NCBI GenBank assembly: GCA_016209385.1
Contig: JACQWB010000040.1
Span: forward strand, 1 to 35,318
Direction: 5' to 3'
Length of the DNA: 35,318 nucleotides
From: Candidatus Rokuibacteriota bacterium
GTDB taxonomy: Bacteria; Methylomirabilota; Methylomirabilia; Rokubacteriales; CSP1-6
Made by a program: the position numbers and the translations under genes
The notes under the pieces: model-generated
Database searches by the model: none
Told to the model about the DNA's origin: nothing
What the model saw: the letters and a program-made list of their open reading frames with translations, nothing else
Shown here: piece by piece, positions 1-7,037 of the stretch
Layout of the letters: every line of letters starts with the position of its first letter
How positions within the stretch are numbered: the first letter of the stretch is position 1

Positions 1-36
1 AGATGTGTATTAGTGACTGGCGCTGTGTTAGGTGGG

Positions 37-132
37 ACAATGGGTGGGGGACTGGACGGCCCCATCCGAAGCCTCCCCCGGGAATCGGTTGCGCGGGCAA
101 AGCCCGCGCTCGAAGAGCGTTTTCCGACACGC
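37..132. repeat. Dispersed hairpin-bearing repeat, short copy
   Basis: The core at 91-113 is an inverted repeat (GCGGGC, loop AAA, GCCCGC) followed by a CTCGAAGAGCG...TCCGACACGC tail. The same core recurs at 25872-25894 and the same tail near 26027-26052, and the lead-in (gacaat..gg..gggggac, later cctccc.cggga) also resembles 25727 onward. The two places look like members of one dispersed family, with the second copy carrying about 130 extra bases of hairpins between core and tail. This copy abuts a damaged antiporter gene. Confidence 0.6.
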
Positions 133-661
133 AGCTGGGCGACATGGAACTCCGCGAACTTCTGTTCGGGCTCCTGCGTCCTCCTCGCGGCGGTGGCCGA
201 CCGGGTCGGTCTGGCGACGATCATCGGCGCGTTCGCCGCCGGTTTGATCCTGGCGAAGACCGAGCGGCGCGCCCACATCGAGGAGCAGATCAAGCCCGTC
301 GCCGATCTCTTTGCCGATCTTCTTTGTCACGATCGGGATGAAGGTGCAGCCCGTGACGCTCAACCCGTTCGCGGCCCATGGGAGCCTGGCGCTCGCGGTG
401 CTCTTGACGGCCGTGGCCGTGCTCGCAAAGCTCGCCGCCGGTTTGGGGGTGTACCAGCGCGGCGTTCGACGCTGGCTGGTGGGAGTTGGGATGATCCCGC
501 GCGGTGAGGTCGGGCTGATCTTCGCGGAGGTCGGGCTGGCCAACGGCGTGATCGAGGCGAGCCTCTACGCGGCGCTCGTCGCCATGGTCATGGTCACGAC
601 TTTCGTCGCCCCGCTCTGGCTCAAGGCTCTCTACCGAACGTCGCCCGGGCGCGGCGGTTGA
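130..661 (+). pseudogene. Cation/proton antiporter (CPA2/KefB-like) remnant, 5'-truncated and frameshifted
   Basis: The three forward frames together give one C-terminal half of a membrane monovalent cation/proton antiporter. Frame 3 supplies RELLFGLL, frame 1 supplies CVLLAAVADRVGL followed by GAFAAGLILAKTE, and frame 2 from about 311 supplies LPIFFVTIGMKV, then MIPRGEVGLIFAEVGL and the last helix. The GAF.AGL and PRGE.GL.FA motifs are typical of the Na+/H+ exchanger family. Two frame breaks are needed, near 173-180 and near 307-312 (in a T-rich stretch). The N-terminal half is absent: a dispersed hairpin repeat lies where it should be. Either a decayed gene or, for the breaks only, assembly errors; the missing N-terminus argues for decay. 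Nothing else in the window is an obvious partner. Confidence 0.75.
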
Positions 662-759
662 CCCTCCCCACCCTCTGGACCCGGCCCACCCACGCGCGGT
701 AGAGTTGGCGGGACGCGGGGCCGCGCGCGAGGCGCGGCTCCGGGGGAGGAGCCAGCGAG

Positions 760-1110
760 ATGAGCCCGAAGACGGACAGGCCGACACGTCGGCGTGCAGC
801 AGAGGTCAAGGGCAAGGTCGAAGAGCTGGAGAAGCGGCTGGCCGCCCTCGAGGGGCACCTCCGCCTTCTCAGGAGCCAGGCCCGTCAGTCCACCGGGAGC
901 GCGAAGGAACGGCTCACGCGGCTCGAAAAGCAGACGGTGGCGCGGGCCGAGCAGGTTCGCGAGACCTTCCAGAAATCACTCGAGCGGGTGAGCCAGGTCC
1001 TGAACGCGAGCCGCGAGCGCGTCGAGCGGGAAACCGGCCGCCTGCGCCGCGCGCTCAGGGCGGGGGTGAGGGCGGGCACCGAGGCGTATCGTCGGGGCCA
1101 GAAGGGCTGA
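760..1110 (+). CDS. Small basic coiled-coil protein (phasin-like by appearance)
   Basis: 116 aa starting at ATG 760, preceded by GGGGAGGAG about eight bases upstream. The protein is hydrophilic and almost entirely helical, with heptad-like spacing of Leu and charged residues (VEELEKRLAALE, then RLTRLEKQTVARAEQ) and a basic C-terminus. No signal peptide or membrane segment is present. No catalytic motif is seen. It could be a phasin-like or structural coiled-coil protein, but the family is not certain. It lies about 60 bases upstream of the DHH phosphoesterase gene on the same strand and could be co-transcribed with it. Confidence 0.65.
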   Translation: MSPKTDRPTRRRAAEVKGKVEELEKRLAALEGHLRLLRSQARQSTGSAKERLTRLEKQTVARAEQVRETFQKSLERVSQVLNASRERVERETGRLRRALRAGVRAGTEAYRRGQKG

Positions 1111-1172
1111 ACGAGCCCGCCGATCCTTTGCCCGGTCCGGTCCCCGGCGGTAGAATCGGACAGGAGCGCGAC

Positions 1173-2558
1173 ATGCGCCCGCTTCTCATCTGCCCCGACG
1201 ACTTCCTGGCCCAGCTTCTGCGGGGCGCCTCGCTTCCCGGCGAGCCGCCCCTGTTCGTCGTACGCGCTAGCGCGGCGCGGGCGCGGATCGCGCGCCGGGG
1301 GGGCCACGCCCTCGCTGGCGACCTCGAGGAGCCGGCGGTTTACCGGCGGGCCTTTAAGAGCGGCGCCGAGCCCGCGCTGCTCGCGGGGCCAGCCGACCGG
1401 CTCCCCCGGATGCTGGCCGCGCTCAGGGCCGTCGCCCCCCACGCGCCTGTGCTGGTCCTCACGGATGACGCAGCGCCCCTGAACGGGAACCCCGCCGGCG
1501 TCACCACGCTCCCGCTCGCCGCCTTCGCCGAGCGGGTGATCCAGCCGGAGCTCGAGCGCGCGACGCTCCGGGCCAGGGTGGAGCGCATCCGGCAGCACTT
1601 CGAGAGCGCCGAGCGCGTCCTCATCATGATGCAGGACGACCCCGACCCTGACGCCATCGCCTCGGCGCTCGCCCTTCGCACGCTGCTCGGGCGCAACAAG
1701 GCCTCGGCGCCTATCGCGACCTTCGGGACCATCACGCGCCCGGAGAACCTGGCCCTCTGCAAGCTGCTGGAGATCGAGGTCGAGGAGATCCAGAGCCGGG
1801 CGCTCGACGCGTACGACCGCGTCGCCATGGTCGATACCCAGCCGGGCTTCTTCGAGGAGCGCTTTGACGCCGTGGACCTGGTGATCGACCACCACCCGGA
1901 GGACCGGACGGTGAAGGTGCTCCTCAAGGACATCCGGCCGGCTTACGGCGCCACCTCCACCATCCTCACCGAGTACCTGCGCGCCGCCGAGGTCAAGGTG
2001 ACGCAGCGGCTGGCCACCGCCCTTCTCTATGGCATCAAGGCGGACACGCTCCACCTCGAGCGGGGCGCGACCCGGGCTGACATGGAGGCCTTCGCCTTCC
2101 TGTACCTCCTCGCCAACCACAACGCGCTCCGCCGGATCGAGCGGCCCGAGCTCCCGCCGGAAGCGCTGGACATCCTGGCCCACGGCCTGGCCCGTCGTCA
2201 GATCCTGCGCGGTGTCCTGTTCTCCCACCTGGGGAGCGTGGGTCAGGGCAGCCTGATCCCCCAGTTCGCGGACCTCTTCCTCCAGGTTGCCGGGATCGAG
2301 TGGTCGGTAGTGTCCGGTGTCGTCAACGGGGAGCTTCATATCTCGGTGAGAAACGTCGGGTACGTGAGGAGCGCGGGGGAAGTGGCGCGTCTGGCCTTCG
2401 GCGATCTTGGGCTCGCCGGAGGCCATCGGGCGATGGCGAAGGCGGTGATCCAGCTGAAGGACTGGCGGGCCAGGGTCGGGGAGGTCTCCGAGGCCGCGCT
2501 CAGGGAGGAAATCGCGGATCGCTTCCTCCGGGCCCTCCGGGGGCCCGATGCCGAGTGA
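1173..2558 (+). CDS. DHH/DHHA1-family phosphoesterase with N-terminal RCK-like region
   Basis: 461 aa from ATG 1173 (upstream GGACAGGAG; the open frame runs further 5' but that part overlaps the preceding gene and lacks family character). Residues 1-125 form an alpha/beta region resembling a degenerate TrkA-N/RCK domain. The DHH catalytic domain follows with QDDPDPDAIAS (154-164), VDTQP (220-224) and DHHPE (239-243), the Asp/His residues that bind two Mn2+ ions. The DHHA1 substrate domain ends with GGHRAMAK near residue 416. Such enzymes hydrolyse oligoribonucleotides (NrnA-type) or cyclic dinucleotide products; which substrate applies cannot be read here. It is followed after 3 bases by the lapA-like gene and then mgtE, so the three probably form one operon. 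Confidence 0.9.
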   Translation: MRPLLICPDDFLAQLLRGASLPGEPPLFVVRASAARARIARRGGHALAGDLEEPAVYRRAFKSGAEPALLAGPADRLPRMLAALRAVAPHAPVLVLTDDAAPLNGNPAGVTTLPLAAFAERVIQPELERATLRARVERIRQHFESAERVLIMMQDDPDPDAIASALALRTLLGRNKASAPIATFGTITRPENLALCKLLEIEVEEIQSRALDAYDRVAMVDTQPGFFEERFDAVDLVIDHHPEDRTVKVLLKDIRPAYGATSTILTEYLRAAEVKVTQRLATALLYGIKADTLHLERGATRADMEAFAFLYLLANHNALRRIERPELPPEALDILAHGLARRQILRGVLFSHLGSVGQGSLIPQFADLFLQVAGIEWSVVSGVVNGELHISVRNVGYVRSAGEVARLAFGDLGLAGGHRAMAKAVIQLKDWRARVGEVSEAALREEIADRFLRALRGPDAE

Positions 2559-2561
2559 CCC

Positions 2562-2825
2562 GTGCCGCTGGTCTATCTGCTCGTCGCCGCGCTGGCCATC
2601 GCGGTGGCGGTCTTCGCCCTTCAGAACGCCGACCGCGTAACCGTCAGCTTCCTGGCGTGGAAGATCGAGGGCGCACCGCTGGCCGGGGTGATTCTCGTGT
2701 CCTTGGCTGTCGGGGGCCTCCTGGTGAGCCTCGTCGGCCTGGTTCAGCGCTGGAAGCTCCGCGCCCAGATCCGCCAGCTCGAGGCCCGGCTGCGGACCCC
2801 CGAGCCACCCAGACCCGTGACCTGA
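2562..2825 (+). CDS. LapA/DUF1049-family inner-membrane protein
   Basis: 87 aa from GTG 2562, starting 3 bases after the stop of the DHH gene and ending one base before mgtE. There are two transmembrane helices, roughly residues 3-21 and 39-62, with the family signature FALQNADRVTVSFL between them. A basic, coiled-coil-prone tail follows (RWKLRAQIRQLEARL). This is the LapA (lipopolysaccharide assembly protein A) domain architecture, usually about 90-110 aa. Its tight packing between the phosphoesterase and mgtE suggests translational coupling. The exact role of this protein in such organisms is not established. Confidence 0.85.
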   Translation: MPLVYLLVAALAIAVAVFALQNADRVTVSFLAWKIEGAPLAGVILVSLAVGGLLVSLVGLVQRWKLRAQIRQLEARLRTPEPPRPVT

Positions 2826-2826
2826 C

Positions 2827-4173
2827 ATGGATGCCTCAAACCGCTTCGACGAGATCGTCAAGGACCTCCTGGAGGGGGGGCGCGAGGAGCGCCTCGCCCA
2901 GCTCCTCGAGGAGTCGCACTCCTCCGACGTCGCCCGGGCGCTCCGGGAACTGCCGGCGGCCGTGCAGATCCGGCTCTTCCGCCTGCTGAACCGGGAGCAG
3001 GCCGGAGCGGTCCTGCACGAGATGGACGATCAGACGCTCCTGGAGCTCGTGCGGGCGCTGGACGAGGTGGAGCTTTCCGGGATCCTGGACCGGATGCCCG
3101 TGGACAACGCCGCCGAGATCGTCGACGAGCTGCCCGACGAGCAGGCCGAGAAGGTCCTCGACCTCATGAAGGAGGAGCAGGCCGAGGAAGTCCAGGAGCT
3201 CCTCGAGTACGGTGAGAAGACCGCGGGGCGCATCATGTCCCCACGCATCGTCGCAGTCCACGAGGAGGCGACGGTGGCCCAGGCGATCGAGCACGTGCGC
3301 AAGACGGCCTCCAGCGAGCAGGTCTTCTATCTCTACGTGGTGGACGACCACGATCACCTGGTCGGCGTGGTCCCGTTCCGCCGGCTCATCACCGCCGACC
3401 TGGCCACGCCGGTGAAGCTGATCCGGGAGGAGGACGTGCTGAGCGTGACGCCGGACACCGACCAGGAGGAGGTGGCCCGGCTCGTGGCGAAGTACAACCT
3501 CGTCGCCATCCCCGTGGTGGATCAGGGCCGGCGGCTCCTCGGCACGATCACGGTGGACGACGTCATCGACATCATCCAGGAGGAGGCCACCGAGGACATC
3601 CAGCGCCTCGCGGGGGTCGCAGGGGACGAGACCGTCTTCGACCCGCCTCGGACGGTCTTCACCAAGCGCATGGTCTGGCGGCTCATCAACCTGGCCACGG
3701 CCATCCTGGCCGCCTCCGTGATCGGGCTCTTCGAGGAGTCGATCCAGTCGCTGGCGCTCCTGGCGGTGTTCATGCCGATCGTGGCCTCCATGGGCGGGAT
3801 CGGGACCACCCAGACCGCCACCGTCGTGATCCGCGGGCTCGCCCTGGGCGATATGACCGCGGGTCACCTCAGGCGGGTGCTGCGGAAGGAGATCCTGCTG
3901 GGCCTCACCACCGGCGCCGCCAACGGCCTGCTGATGATGGCGATCGCCTACGTCTGGCGAGGGCAGTTCCTCCTGAGCTTGATCCTCGGGCTGGCTCTCC
4001 TCTTCAATATGCTGGTGGCCGCCGCGGTCGGCGTACTCATCCCGCTGGCGCTCAAGACCTTCCGGATCGACCCCGCGATCGCCTCCAGCGTCATCATCAC
4101 GACGTTCACCGACGTGTTCGGCTTCTTCTCCTTCCTGGGGCTGGCCACCCTCCTGATGAAGTTCCTGCTGTAG
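2827..4173 (+). CDS. mgtE: Magnesium transporter MgtE
   Basis: 448 aa, ATG start one base after the lapA-like stop. The order is the full MgtE architecture: an N-terminal helical MgtE_N domain (about 1-125, with repeated charged helices such as EQAEEVQELL), two CBS domains (about 130-255, including IMSPRIVAVHEE and VVDDHDHLVGVVP), and five transmembrane helices from about residue 280 to the end. The conserved pore segment MPIVASMGGIGTTQT is present. MgtE is a Mg2+-gated Mg2+ channel of the inner membrane whose cytosolic N and CBS domains sense Mg2+. The length is normal. No Mg2+ riboswitch is seen because the gene follows directly on its neighbours. A 77-bp stretch of its second CBS region recurs as a fragment near 8100. 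Confidence 0.97.
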   Translation: MDASNRFDEIVKDLLEGGREERLAQLLEESHSSDVARALRELPAAVQIRLFRLLNREQAGAVLHEMDDQTLLELVRALDEVELSGILDRMPVDNAAEIVDELPDEQAEKVLDLMKEEQAEEVQELLEYGEKTAGRIMSPRIVAVHEEATVAQAIEHVRKTASSEQVFYLYVVDDHDHLVGVVPFRRLITADLATPVKLIREEDVLSVTPDTDQEEVARLVAKYNLVAIPVVDQGRRLLGTITVDDVIDIIQEEATEDIQRLAGVAGDETVFDPPRTVFTKRMVWRLINLATAILAASVIGLFEESIQSLALLAVFMPIVASMGGIGTTQTATVVIRGLALGDMTAGHLRRVLRKEILLGLTTGAANGLLMMAIAYVWRGQFLLSLILGLALLFNMLVAAAVGVLIPLALKTFRIDPAIASSVIITTFTDVFGFFSFLGLATLLMKFLL

Positions 4174-4250
4174 GGCACTCGGCGGGGGGCCACCCAGGCA
4201 CCCATGGTTTGCGTTACACTCCGGCGTGAGCGCCCCACACACGTCCCAGT

Positions 4251-4391
4251 TCACACGTTCTCCCGAGAGAACCAACTCTCAAGGGCTTCGTCGTAGTAGA
4301 CCGTCAGGATCCAGGCGTCCTCAAGCTCGACCCTGAACCAGCGCCGAAGCCCGTCGCCGGGTTCCAGTCCTGTCTCCACCCACATCATCAT
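4251..4391 (-). pseudogene. C-terminal half of a split small ORF (MWVETGL family)
   Basis: The minus-strand frame reads MWVETGLEPGDGLRRW, then a stretch with EDAWILTVYYDEALESWF and a stop at 4251. Its first 15 residues match the end of another truncated minus-strand ORF at 5368-5454 (MWVETGLKPGDGVRR then stop), which in turn has an apparent N-terminus that this copy lacks. The simplest reading is one small gene of about 57 codons whose two halves now flank the EEP/hicBA segment. I do not recognise the family. Confidence 0.45.
4339..4386. repeat. 48-bp direct repeat, left copy
   Basis: About 44 of 48 bases match 5369-5416 in the same orientation. It covers the codons shared by the two halves of the split small gene and brackets the EEP remnant and hicBA. 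Confidence 0.75.
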
Positions 4392-4740
4392 GGGGGACTG
4401 GAACGAGCCGCCGGATGCCCCGGCCTGGCGCAGCTTCCACGACCTCGAAGGCGCGGGCCGGGCGCGATTTCGATCCATCAACACGAAGTCCGCGATCAGT
4501 CACCTCTACTTCAAGAACAAGCAGCGCATCGGGTCGCGCCTGGACCTGGTGGCGCTCTCGATCGCGGCGGTGGACGAGCTCGCGGGCGATCCGGCCGTGG
4601 TCCGCTGGCGGTCGCTCGGCGCCCTCCTGGACACGCAGCCCAAGGCCGCCCAGATCAAGCGCTACATCAAGGAGGTCAGCGAGGAGATCTCGGACCACAT
4701 GCCGGTGGTCACGCGCTTCTTCTTCGAGGAGCGGTCGTAA
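4381..4740 (+). pseudogene. Endonuclease/exonuclease/phosphatase (EEP) family C-terminal remnant
   Basis: The frame contains IIMGDWNEPPD near its start, the central EEP-fold motif (GDxN), and ends with SDHMPVVTRFFF, the catalytic SDH motif that closes EEP domains. About 119 codons lie between. An intact EEP domain is about 230-280 aa and has an N-terminal Asn and Glu metal-binding segment, which is missing here: immediately upstream the sequence is the minus-strand small-ORF sequence. It is therefore a 5'-truncated fragment joined at a direct-repeat boundary. An ATG at 4390 could still allow translation of 116 aa, but without the N-terminal metal ligands it should be inactive. Confidence 0.65.
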
Positions 4741-4777
4741 CGGGGCACGATCCAACTGGGTATGTCATGAAGGCCTT

Positions 4778-4805
4778 TTGGTTCAGCTTGCGGCTGGTGT
4801 AAACT
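4778..4805 (+). promoter_or_regulatory. Possible sigma-70-type promoter for hicBA
   Basis: TTGGTT (4778-4783) and TAAACT (4800-4805) are separated by 16 bases and lie about 38 bases before the hicB start. The region is also locally less GC-rich than its surroundings. Prediction by eye only. Confidence 0.35.
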
Positions 4806-4842
4806 ATTCGCGTGAGGAATCCGAGAGGAGACGCCGAAGCTC

Positions 4843-5178
4843 ATGGGTGAGCGGGTGATCCGCCTCCTTGTCCATCTCTCACGTGGCGAACGCGGCTGGA
4901 TCATCGCGGAGGCGCCTGAGGTCCCTGGAGCGACTAGCCAGGGCCGCACTGAGGAAGAGGCGTTGCGCAATATCCAGGAAGCCGTCGAAGGGACATTGGA
5001 GGTCCGGCTCGGATTCGTCCTTGGGGAAGAAAAGGATGCGTCGGGCCGGCCGGTTCAACTCTTTGAGGCCTACGGACACCCGCGACCGGTTCCCCCGGAG
5101 GTATGGGAGCGGCTGATTGAGGTGGATCTCGATGCCATTGCCCGTCGTCTCCGGGGCGAAAGCCGTCAAGGCGTTTGA
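4843..5178 (+). CDS. hicB: HicB-family antitoxin
   Basis: 111 aa from ATG 4843, with AGGAG about ten to fourteen bases upstream. The N-terminal half has the HicB fold: short beta strands with GWIIAEAPEVPGATSQG, then the TEEEALRNIQEAVEG helix, the classic partially degraded RNase-H-like antitoxin domain. The C-terminal part carries a helical segment (PPEVWERLIEVDLDAIARRL) rather than a clear ribbon-helix-helix. It overlaps the hicA gene, so the two are translationally coupled. HicB would bind and neutralise HicA and repress its own promoter. The gene order antitoxin-then-toxin is opposite to canonical hicAB but common. Confidence 0.85.
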   Translation: MGERVIRLLVHLSRGERGWIIAEAPEVPGATSQGRTEEEALRNIQEAVEGTLEVRLGFVLGEEKDASGRPVQLFEAYGHPRPVPPEVWERLIEVDLDAIARRLRGESRQGV

Positions 5179-5353
5179 GCGAGCCGGATGGGTGGTTGCC
5201 CGCCGGAAGGGCAGCCACATCATCCTGAAGAAACCGGCGACCTTCTACACCCTCTCCGTTCCAGACCACGACGAACTCGATCCCGGAACTCTGCGATCCC
5301 TGATTCGGAAGGCTGGGCTGACTGTCGAGGAGTTCGCCGCGCTGCTCGATTGA
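5132..5353 (+). CDS. hicA: HicA-family mRNA interferase toxin
   Basis: 73 aa from ATG 5132, overlapping the 3' end of hicB by 47 bases; a TTG five codons upstream is an alternative. The sequence has the compact dsRBD-like HicA fold: VVSGAKAVKAFERAGW, then RRKGSHIIL, which contains the catalytic histidine in the GSH motif, and LRSLIRKAGLTVEEF. HicA toxins cleave mRNA independently of the ribosome. Length and key residues are normal, so it is probably functional. It sits inside the segment bounded by the 48-bp direct repeats, consistent with a mobile or recently inserted module. Confidence 0.9.
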   Translation: MPLPVVSGAKAVKAFERAGWVVARRKGSHIILKKPATFYTLSVPDHDELDPGTLRSLIRKAGLTVEEFAALLD

Positions 5354-5367
5354 CGCTGACGGTTTTA

Positions 5368-5454
5368 TCAGCGCCGGACCCCGTCGCCGGGCTTCAGTCC
5401 TGTCTCCACCCACATCTGGCGGACGGCCTTCACCCGGATGGCCTCTCGGCGCAT
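5368..5454 (-). pseudogene. N-terminal half of a split small ORF (MWVETGL family)
   Basis: Minus-strand ORF of 28 codons from ATG 5454: MRREAIRVKAVRQ followed by MWVETGLKPGDGVRR and an immediate stop. The second part matches the start of the fragment at 4251-4391, which continues for about 30 more residues. The matching 48 bases form a direct repeat. This looks like the 5' portion of the same ancestral small gene. Confidence 0.45.
5369..5416. repeat. 48-bp direct repeat, right copy
   Basis: Partner of 4339-4386, same orientation, about four mismatches. The distance between the copies is 1030 bases. Confidence 0.75.
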
Positions 5455-5557
5455 ACGAACGGCCAGCGAGCGCTCTTCCCCTCGCGCGCCCGCGTAGGAG
5501 ATGGCGTCAACAGGGCGGTCCACTGCTCGCTCCGGTGGCTCGGGCGAGAAACACCCT

Positions 5558-5587
5558 CCTAACGCCCGCTCCCGCGTGAGGTTAGGC
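5558..5587 (-). other. Short inverted repeat resembling integron R sites, just after the glyoxalase stop
   Basis: On the minus strand GCCTAAC begins 3 bases after the stop of the glyoxalase-fold gene and is followed 17 bases later by GTTAGG. These match the RYYYAAC and GTTRRRY consensus of attC outer sites. At about 30 bp it is too short for a normal attC, so it is either a shortened site or a chance hairpin/terminator. Confidence 0.35.
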
Positions 5588-5590
5588 CGC

Positions 5591-6016
5591 TTACTGGATG
5601 GACTCGTCGTAGCACACGAGCTCTAAGATGTTCCCTTCCGGGTCTCGCACGTACAGCGATCGCCAGTGACACCATCGATGTTCGAATGTCGTGACATCGA
5701 CGCCAAGGCCCCGAAGGCGGCCTAGCTCGGCGTCGAAGTCGCTCTTATCTATCTCGAGTGCGAAGTGGTGAAGGGATGTCTGCTCAAGACGAACCGGTTC
5801 GCGTGGGTCCTTCGGGAATGGCGCAGGCAAAGATTCATGGAAGAGCCCGATGATCTGAGTGTGGCCGCCGTAGCCGTCTGAAACCTTCAAGAAGGCGATT
5901 CGTTCGAACTCTTGGAGGATATCGAGGCCGATGATATCGGTGTAGAAGCGCTTGACGGCCGAAAGGTTCTTGACGCGTAAGACGGTTTCTCCCAGAGCTC
6001 TTACTCGCCTATTCAT
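5591..6016 (-). CDS. Glyoxalase/bleomycin-resistance (VOC) fold protein
   Basis: 141 aa from ATG 6016 on the minus strand, with GGGAGG about a dozen bases upstream. The frame stays open farther 5' but that part runs through a hairpin-rich repeat and has no family character. The vicinal-oxygen-chelate features are present: VLRVKNLSAVKRFYTDIIGLD at the start, a central SLHHFALEI strand with the metal-binding His, and the closing VRDPEGNILELVCYDE with its Glu. Such proteins are metal-dependent lyases, dioxygenases or resistance proteins; the substrate cannot be told. It is a free-standing single-domain gene in the accessory island and its stop is directly followed by an R-site-like inverted repeat, the arrangement of a gene cassette. 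Confidence 0.85.
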   Translation of the reverse strand: MNRRVRALGETVLRVKNLSAVKRFYTDIIGLDILQEFERIAFLKVSDGYGGHTQIIGLFHESLPAPFPKDPREPVRLEQTSLHHFALEIDKSDFDAELGRLRGLGVDVTTFEHRWCHWRSLYVRDPEGNILELVCYDESIQ

Positions 6017-6049
6017 CGACAGCCCTGGACCTCCCGCACATCGGTACTT

Positions 6050-6253
6050 CTCTCTGCTCTCGCAGCGGCCGAACGGGGCGGCGGCTGAGCCGCAGGCGCA
6101 GAGGCAAGCTGGCTTGCTGAAGCGCCTGCCGGCTCCAGCCGCGTGATGGGCCGCGCGAGCGGCCCACGCACGCGGCGCGCCCGCGCCGCCGCCCCGATGG
6201 CCCGAGAGCGAGTGGGCGTTGCGAAGCAACGGCGGCGAGCGTCGGGCCATCGC
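6050..6253. repeat. Cluster of GC-rich palindromes upstream of the glyoxalase gene
   Basis: Several inverted repeats follow each other: 6195-6205 with 6242-6252 (perfect 11-bp arms CGATGGCCCGA) enclosing a second hairpin GTTGC-GAA-GCAAC; GGGCCGC/GCGGCCC around 6150-6167; and GCGGCTGAGCCGC near 6080-6092. No coding potential is convincing on either strand. Confidence 0.6.
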
Positions 6254-6344
6254 TGGCGCTCACCCGCCGCGGCCAGACCGCGACCGTGCCCGCTTGGGCC
6301 GAACGCGTCGATGGCCGCGGTTGGGTGGAGCGCCCTTGTTAGAC
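6254..6344 (-). other. attC-like imperfect palindrome (partly degenerate)
   Basis: Arms 6254-6275 and 6312-6335 pair over about 21 bp with one or two unpaired bases on one side only, as in folded attC sites. On the minus strand the right end carries GTCTAAC (6338-6344), matching RYYYAAC, followed by AAGGGCGCTC. The opposite end lacks a clear GTTRRRY, so the site may be decayed. It overlaps the 3' end of the Phd-like antitoxin reading frame. Confidence 0.4.
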
Positions 6345-6589
6345 GGGGCGTCTACATCTTCCAAACGCACGCCACGCCCCGCTTGGAGGCTGGCCCTAGC
6401 CACGGCGATGCGGTTCAAGAACCGGGGATCGCTTTCAAGGCGGTAGTCAAACCAGTCTTCTTCCGACTCAAACCCGATCAGCACCCCCGCTGCCCTCCCG
6501 TGACGGGTAATGACAAGCTCTTCCTTCGCGGCCAGCCGAAGGTAACGCGACAGATCATCCTTGACTTCCGACAAGGCAACCCTCTTCAT
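6260..6589 (-). CDS. Phd/YefM-type antitoxin (C-terminus runs into a palindrome)
   Basis: 109 aa from ATG 6589, overlapping the toxin stop by 4 bases (ATGA). Residues 1-45 have the Phd/YefM N-terminal pattern: VALSEVKDDLSRYLRLAAKEELVITRHGRAAGVLIG, the DNA-binding and autorepression part. Residues up to about 80 (RIAVARASLQAGRGVRLEDVDA) are the normal toxin-binding tail. The last 25-30 residues are Arg/Pro/Gly-rich and are encoded by the attC-like palindrome, so the original stop has probably been lost or the frame shifted. The toxin gene comes first in this pair, which is less usual for Phd-type antitoxins. Confidence 0.8.
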   Translation of the reverse strand: MKRVALSEVKDDLSRYLRLAAKEELVITRHGRAAGVLIGFESEEDWFDYRLESDPRFLNRIAVARASLQAGRGVRLEDVDAPSNKGAPPNRGHRRVRPKRARSRSGRGG

Positions 6590-6909
6590 TCTGCTTCCTC
6601 GTCTTCCCCCTTGGTCTTGTCCGACTGCCCGTAGCGCTCAAGCCACGCCGCAGCCTCTTTCTTCGGCACTATAGCCAGAATCTCCACCTCTCTGTCGGTC
6701 ACGTCGTAGAAGACCCGGATCTCGCCGACGCGCAATCGATATTGCGGCCGCCGTATCCCACGCAGCCGCCTGATTCGACGCTTGCTCGTCTTCGTGGGTT
6801 CATGGCGGAGGTGCGTCTCGATGGCTTCACGCAACATTGCGCGGTCATACGCCCTCACTGCCTCGAAGTCCTCCACCGCCTCGGGCGCGAGGAAGATCTC
6901 TCGACACAT
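6586..6909 (-). CDS. RelE/ParE-superfamily toxin
   Basis: 107 aa from ATG 6909 on the minus strand. The C-terminal half has the RelE/StbE pattern QYRLRVGEIRVFYDVTDREVEILAIVPKKEA, a central beta sheet with the basic and aromatic residues used at the ribosomal A site. The N-terminal helical part (APEAVEDFEAVRAYDRAMLREAI) fits the fold. It probably cleaves mRNA on the ribosome and is held in check by the downstream Phd-like protein. About 55 bases upstream lies the GTTAGAC end of an attC-like site, so the pair has the position expected for a gene cassette. Confidence 0.82.
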   Translation of the reverse strand: MCREIFLAPEAVEDFEAVRAYDRAMLREAIETHLRHEPTKTSKRRIRRLRGIRRPQYRLRVGEIRVFYDVTDREVEILAIVPKKEAAAWLERYGQSDKTKGEDEEAE

Positions 6910-6962
6910 TCTGGCCAGATTCTAGCCAAAACGGTCGCGTGGCGCAAGTTCCTGCGTTATGC

Positions 6963-7033
6963 GTCTAACTCGCGGTCACCGGCCGGAGCGCGAGCAACGC
7001 GAGCGCCCGGCCCGGTGGACTGCGGGGTTCGGC
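6963..7033 (-). other. Putative integron attC site (71 bp)
   Basis: On the minus strand the site begins GCCGAAC (7033-7027), 4 bases after the stop of the HNH gene, and ends GTTAGAC (6969-6963). These outer boxes fit RYYYAAC and GTTRRRY. Between them the inner arms 7008-7026 and 6970-6986 pair around CCGGTG/CACCGG with extrahelical bases, and about 20 bases form the loop. Length, box spacing and position right after an ORF all fit an attC recombination site. A search with a covariance model of attC is the decisive test. Confidence 0.5.
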
Positions 7034-7037
7034 TGCC

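Noticed and set aside
2558-2830. Mg2+ riboswitch (M-box) upstream of mgtE
   Set aside because: There is no leader: the lapA-like gene ends one base before mgtE and the DHH gene directly precedes that.
885-2861. A 658-codon open frame on the minus strand across the DHH and LapA genes
   Set aside because: It is antisense to clearly recognised proteins, is rich in His/Arg/Gly runs typical of GC-rich shadow frames, and has no family features.
2836-4275. A long minus-strand frame opposite mgtE
   Set aside because: Low-complexity His/Asp/Leu composition; the plus strand encodes complete MgtE.
5952-6634. Plus-strand frames across the hairpin cluster and antitoxin
   Set aside because: Arg/Pro/Ala-rich, lacking ribosome sites, and antisense to the glyoxalase start and the Phd-like gene.
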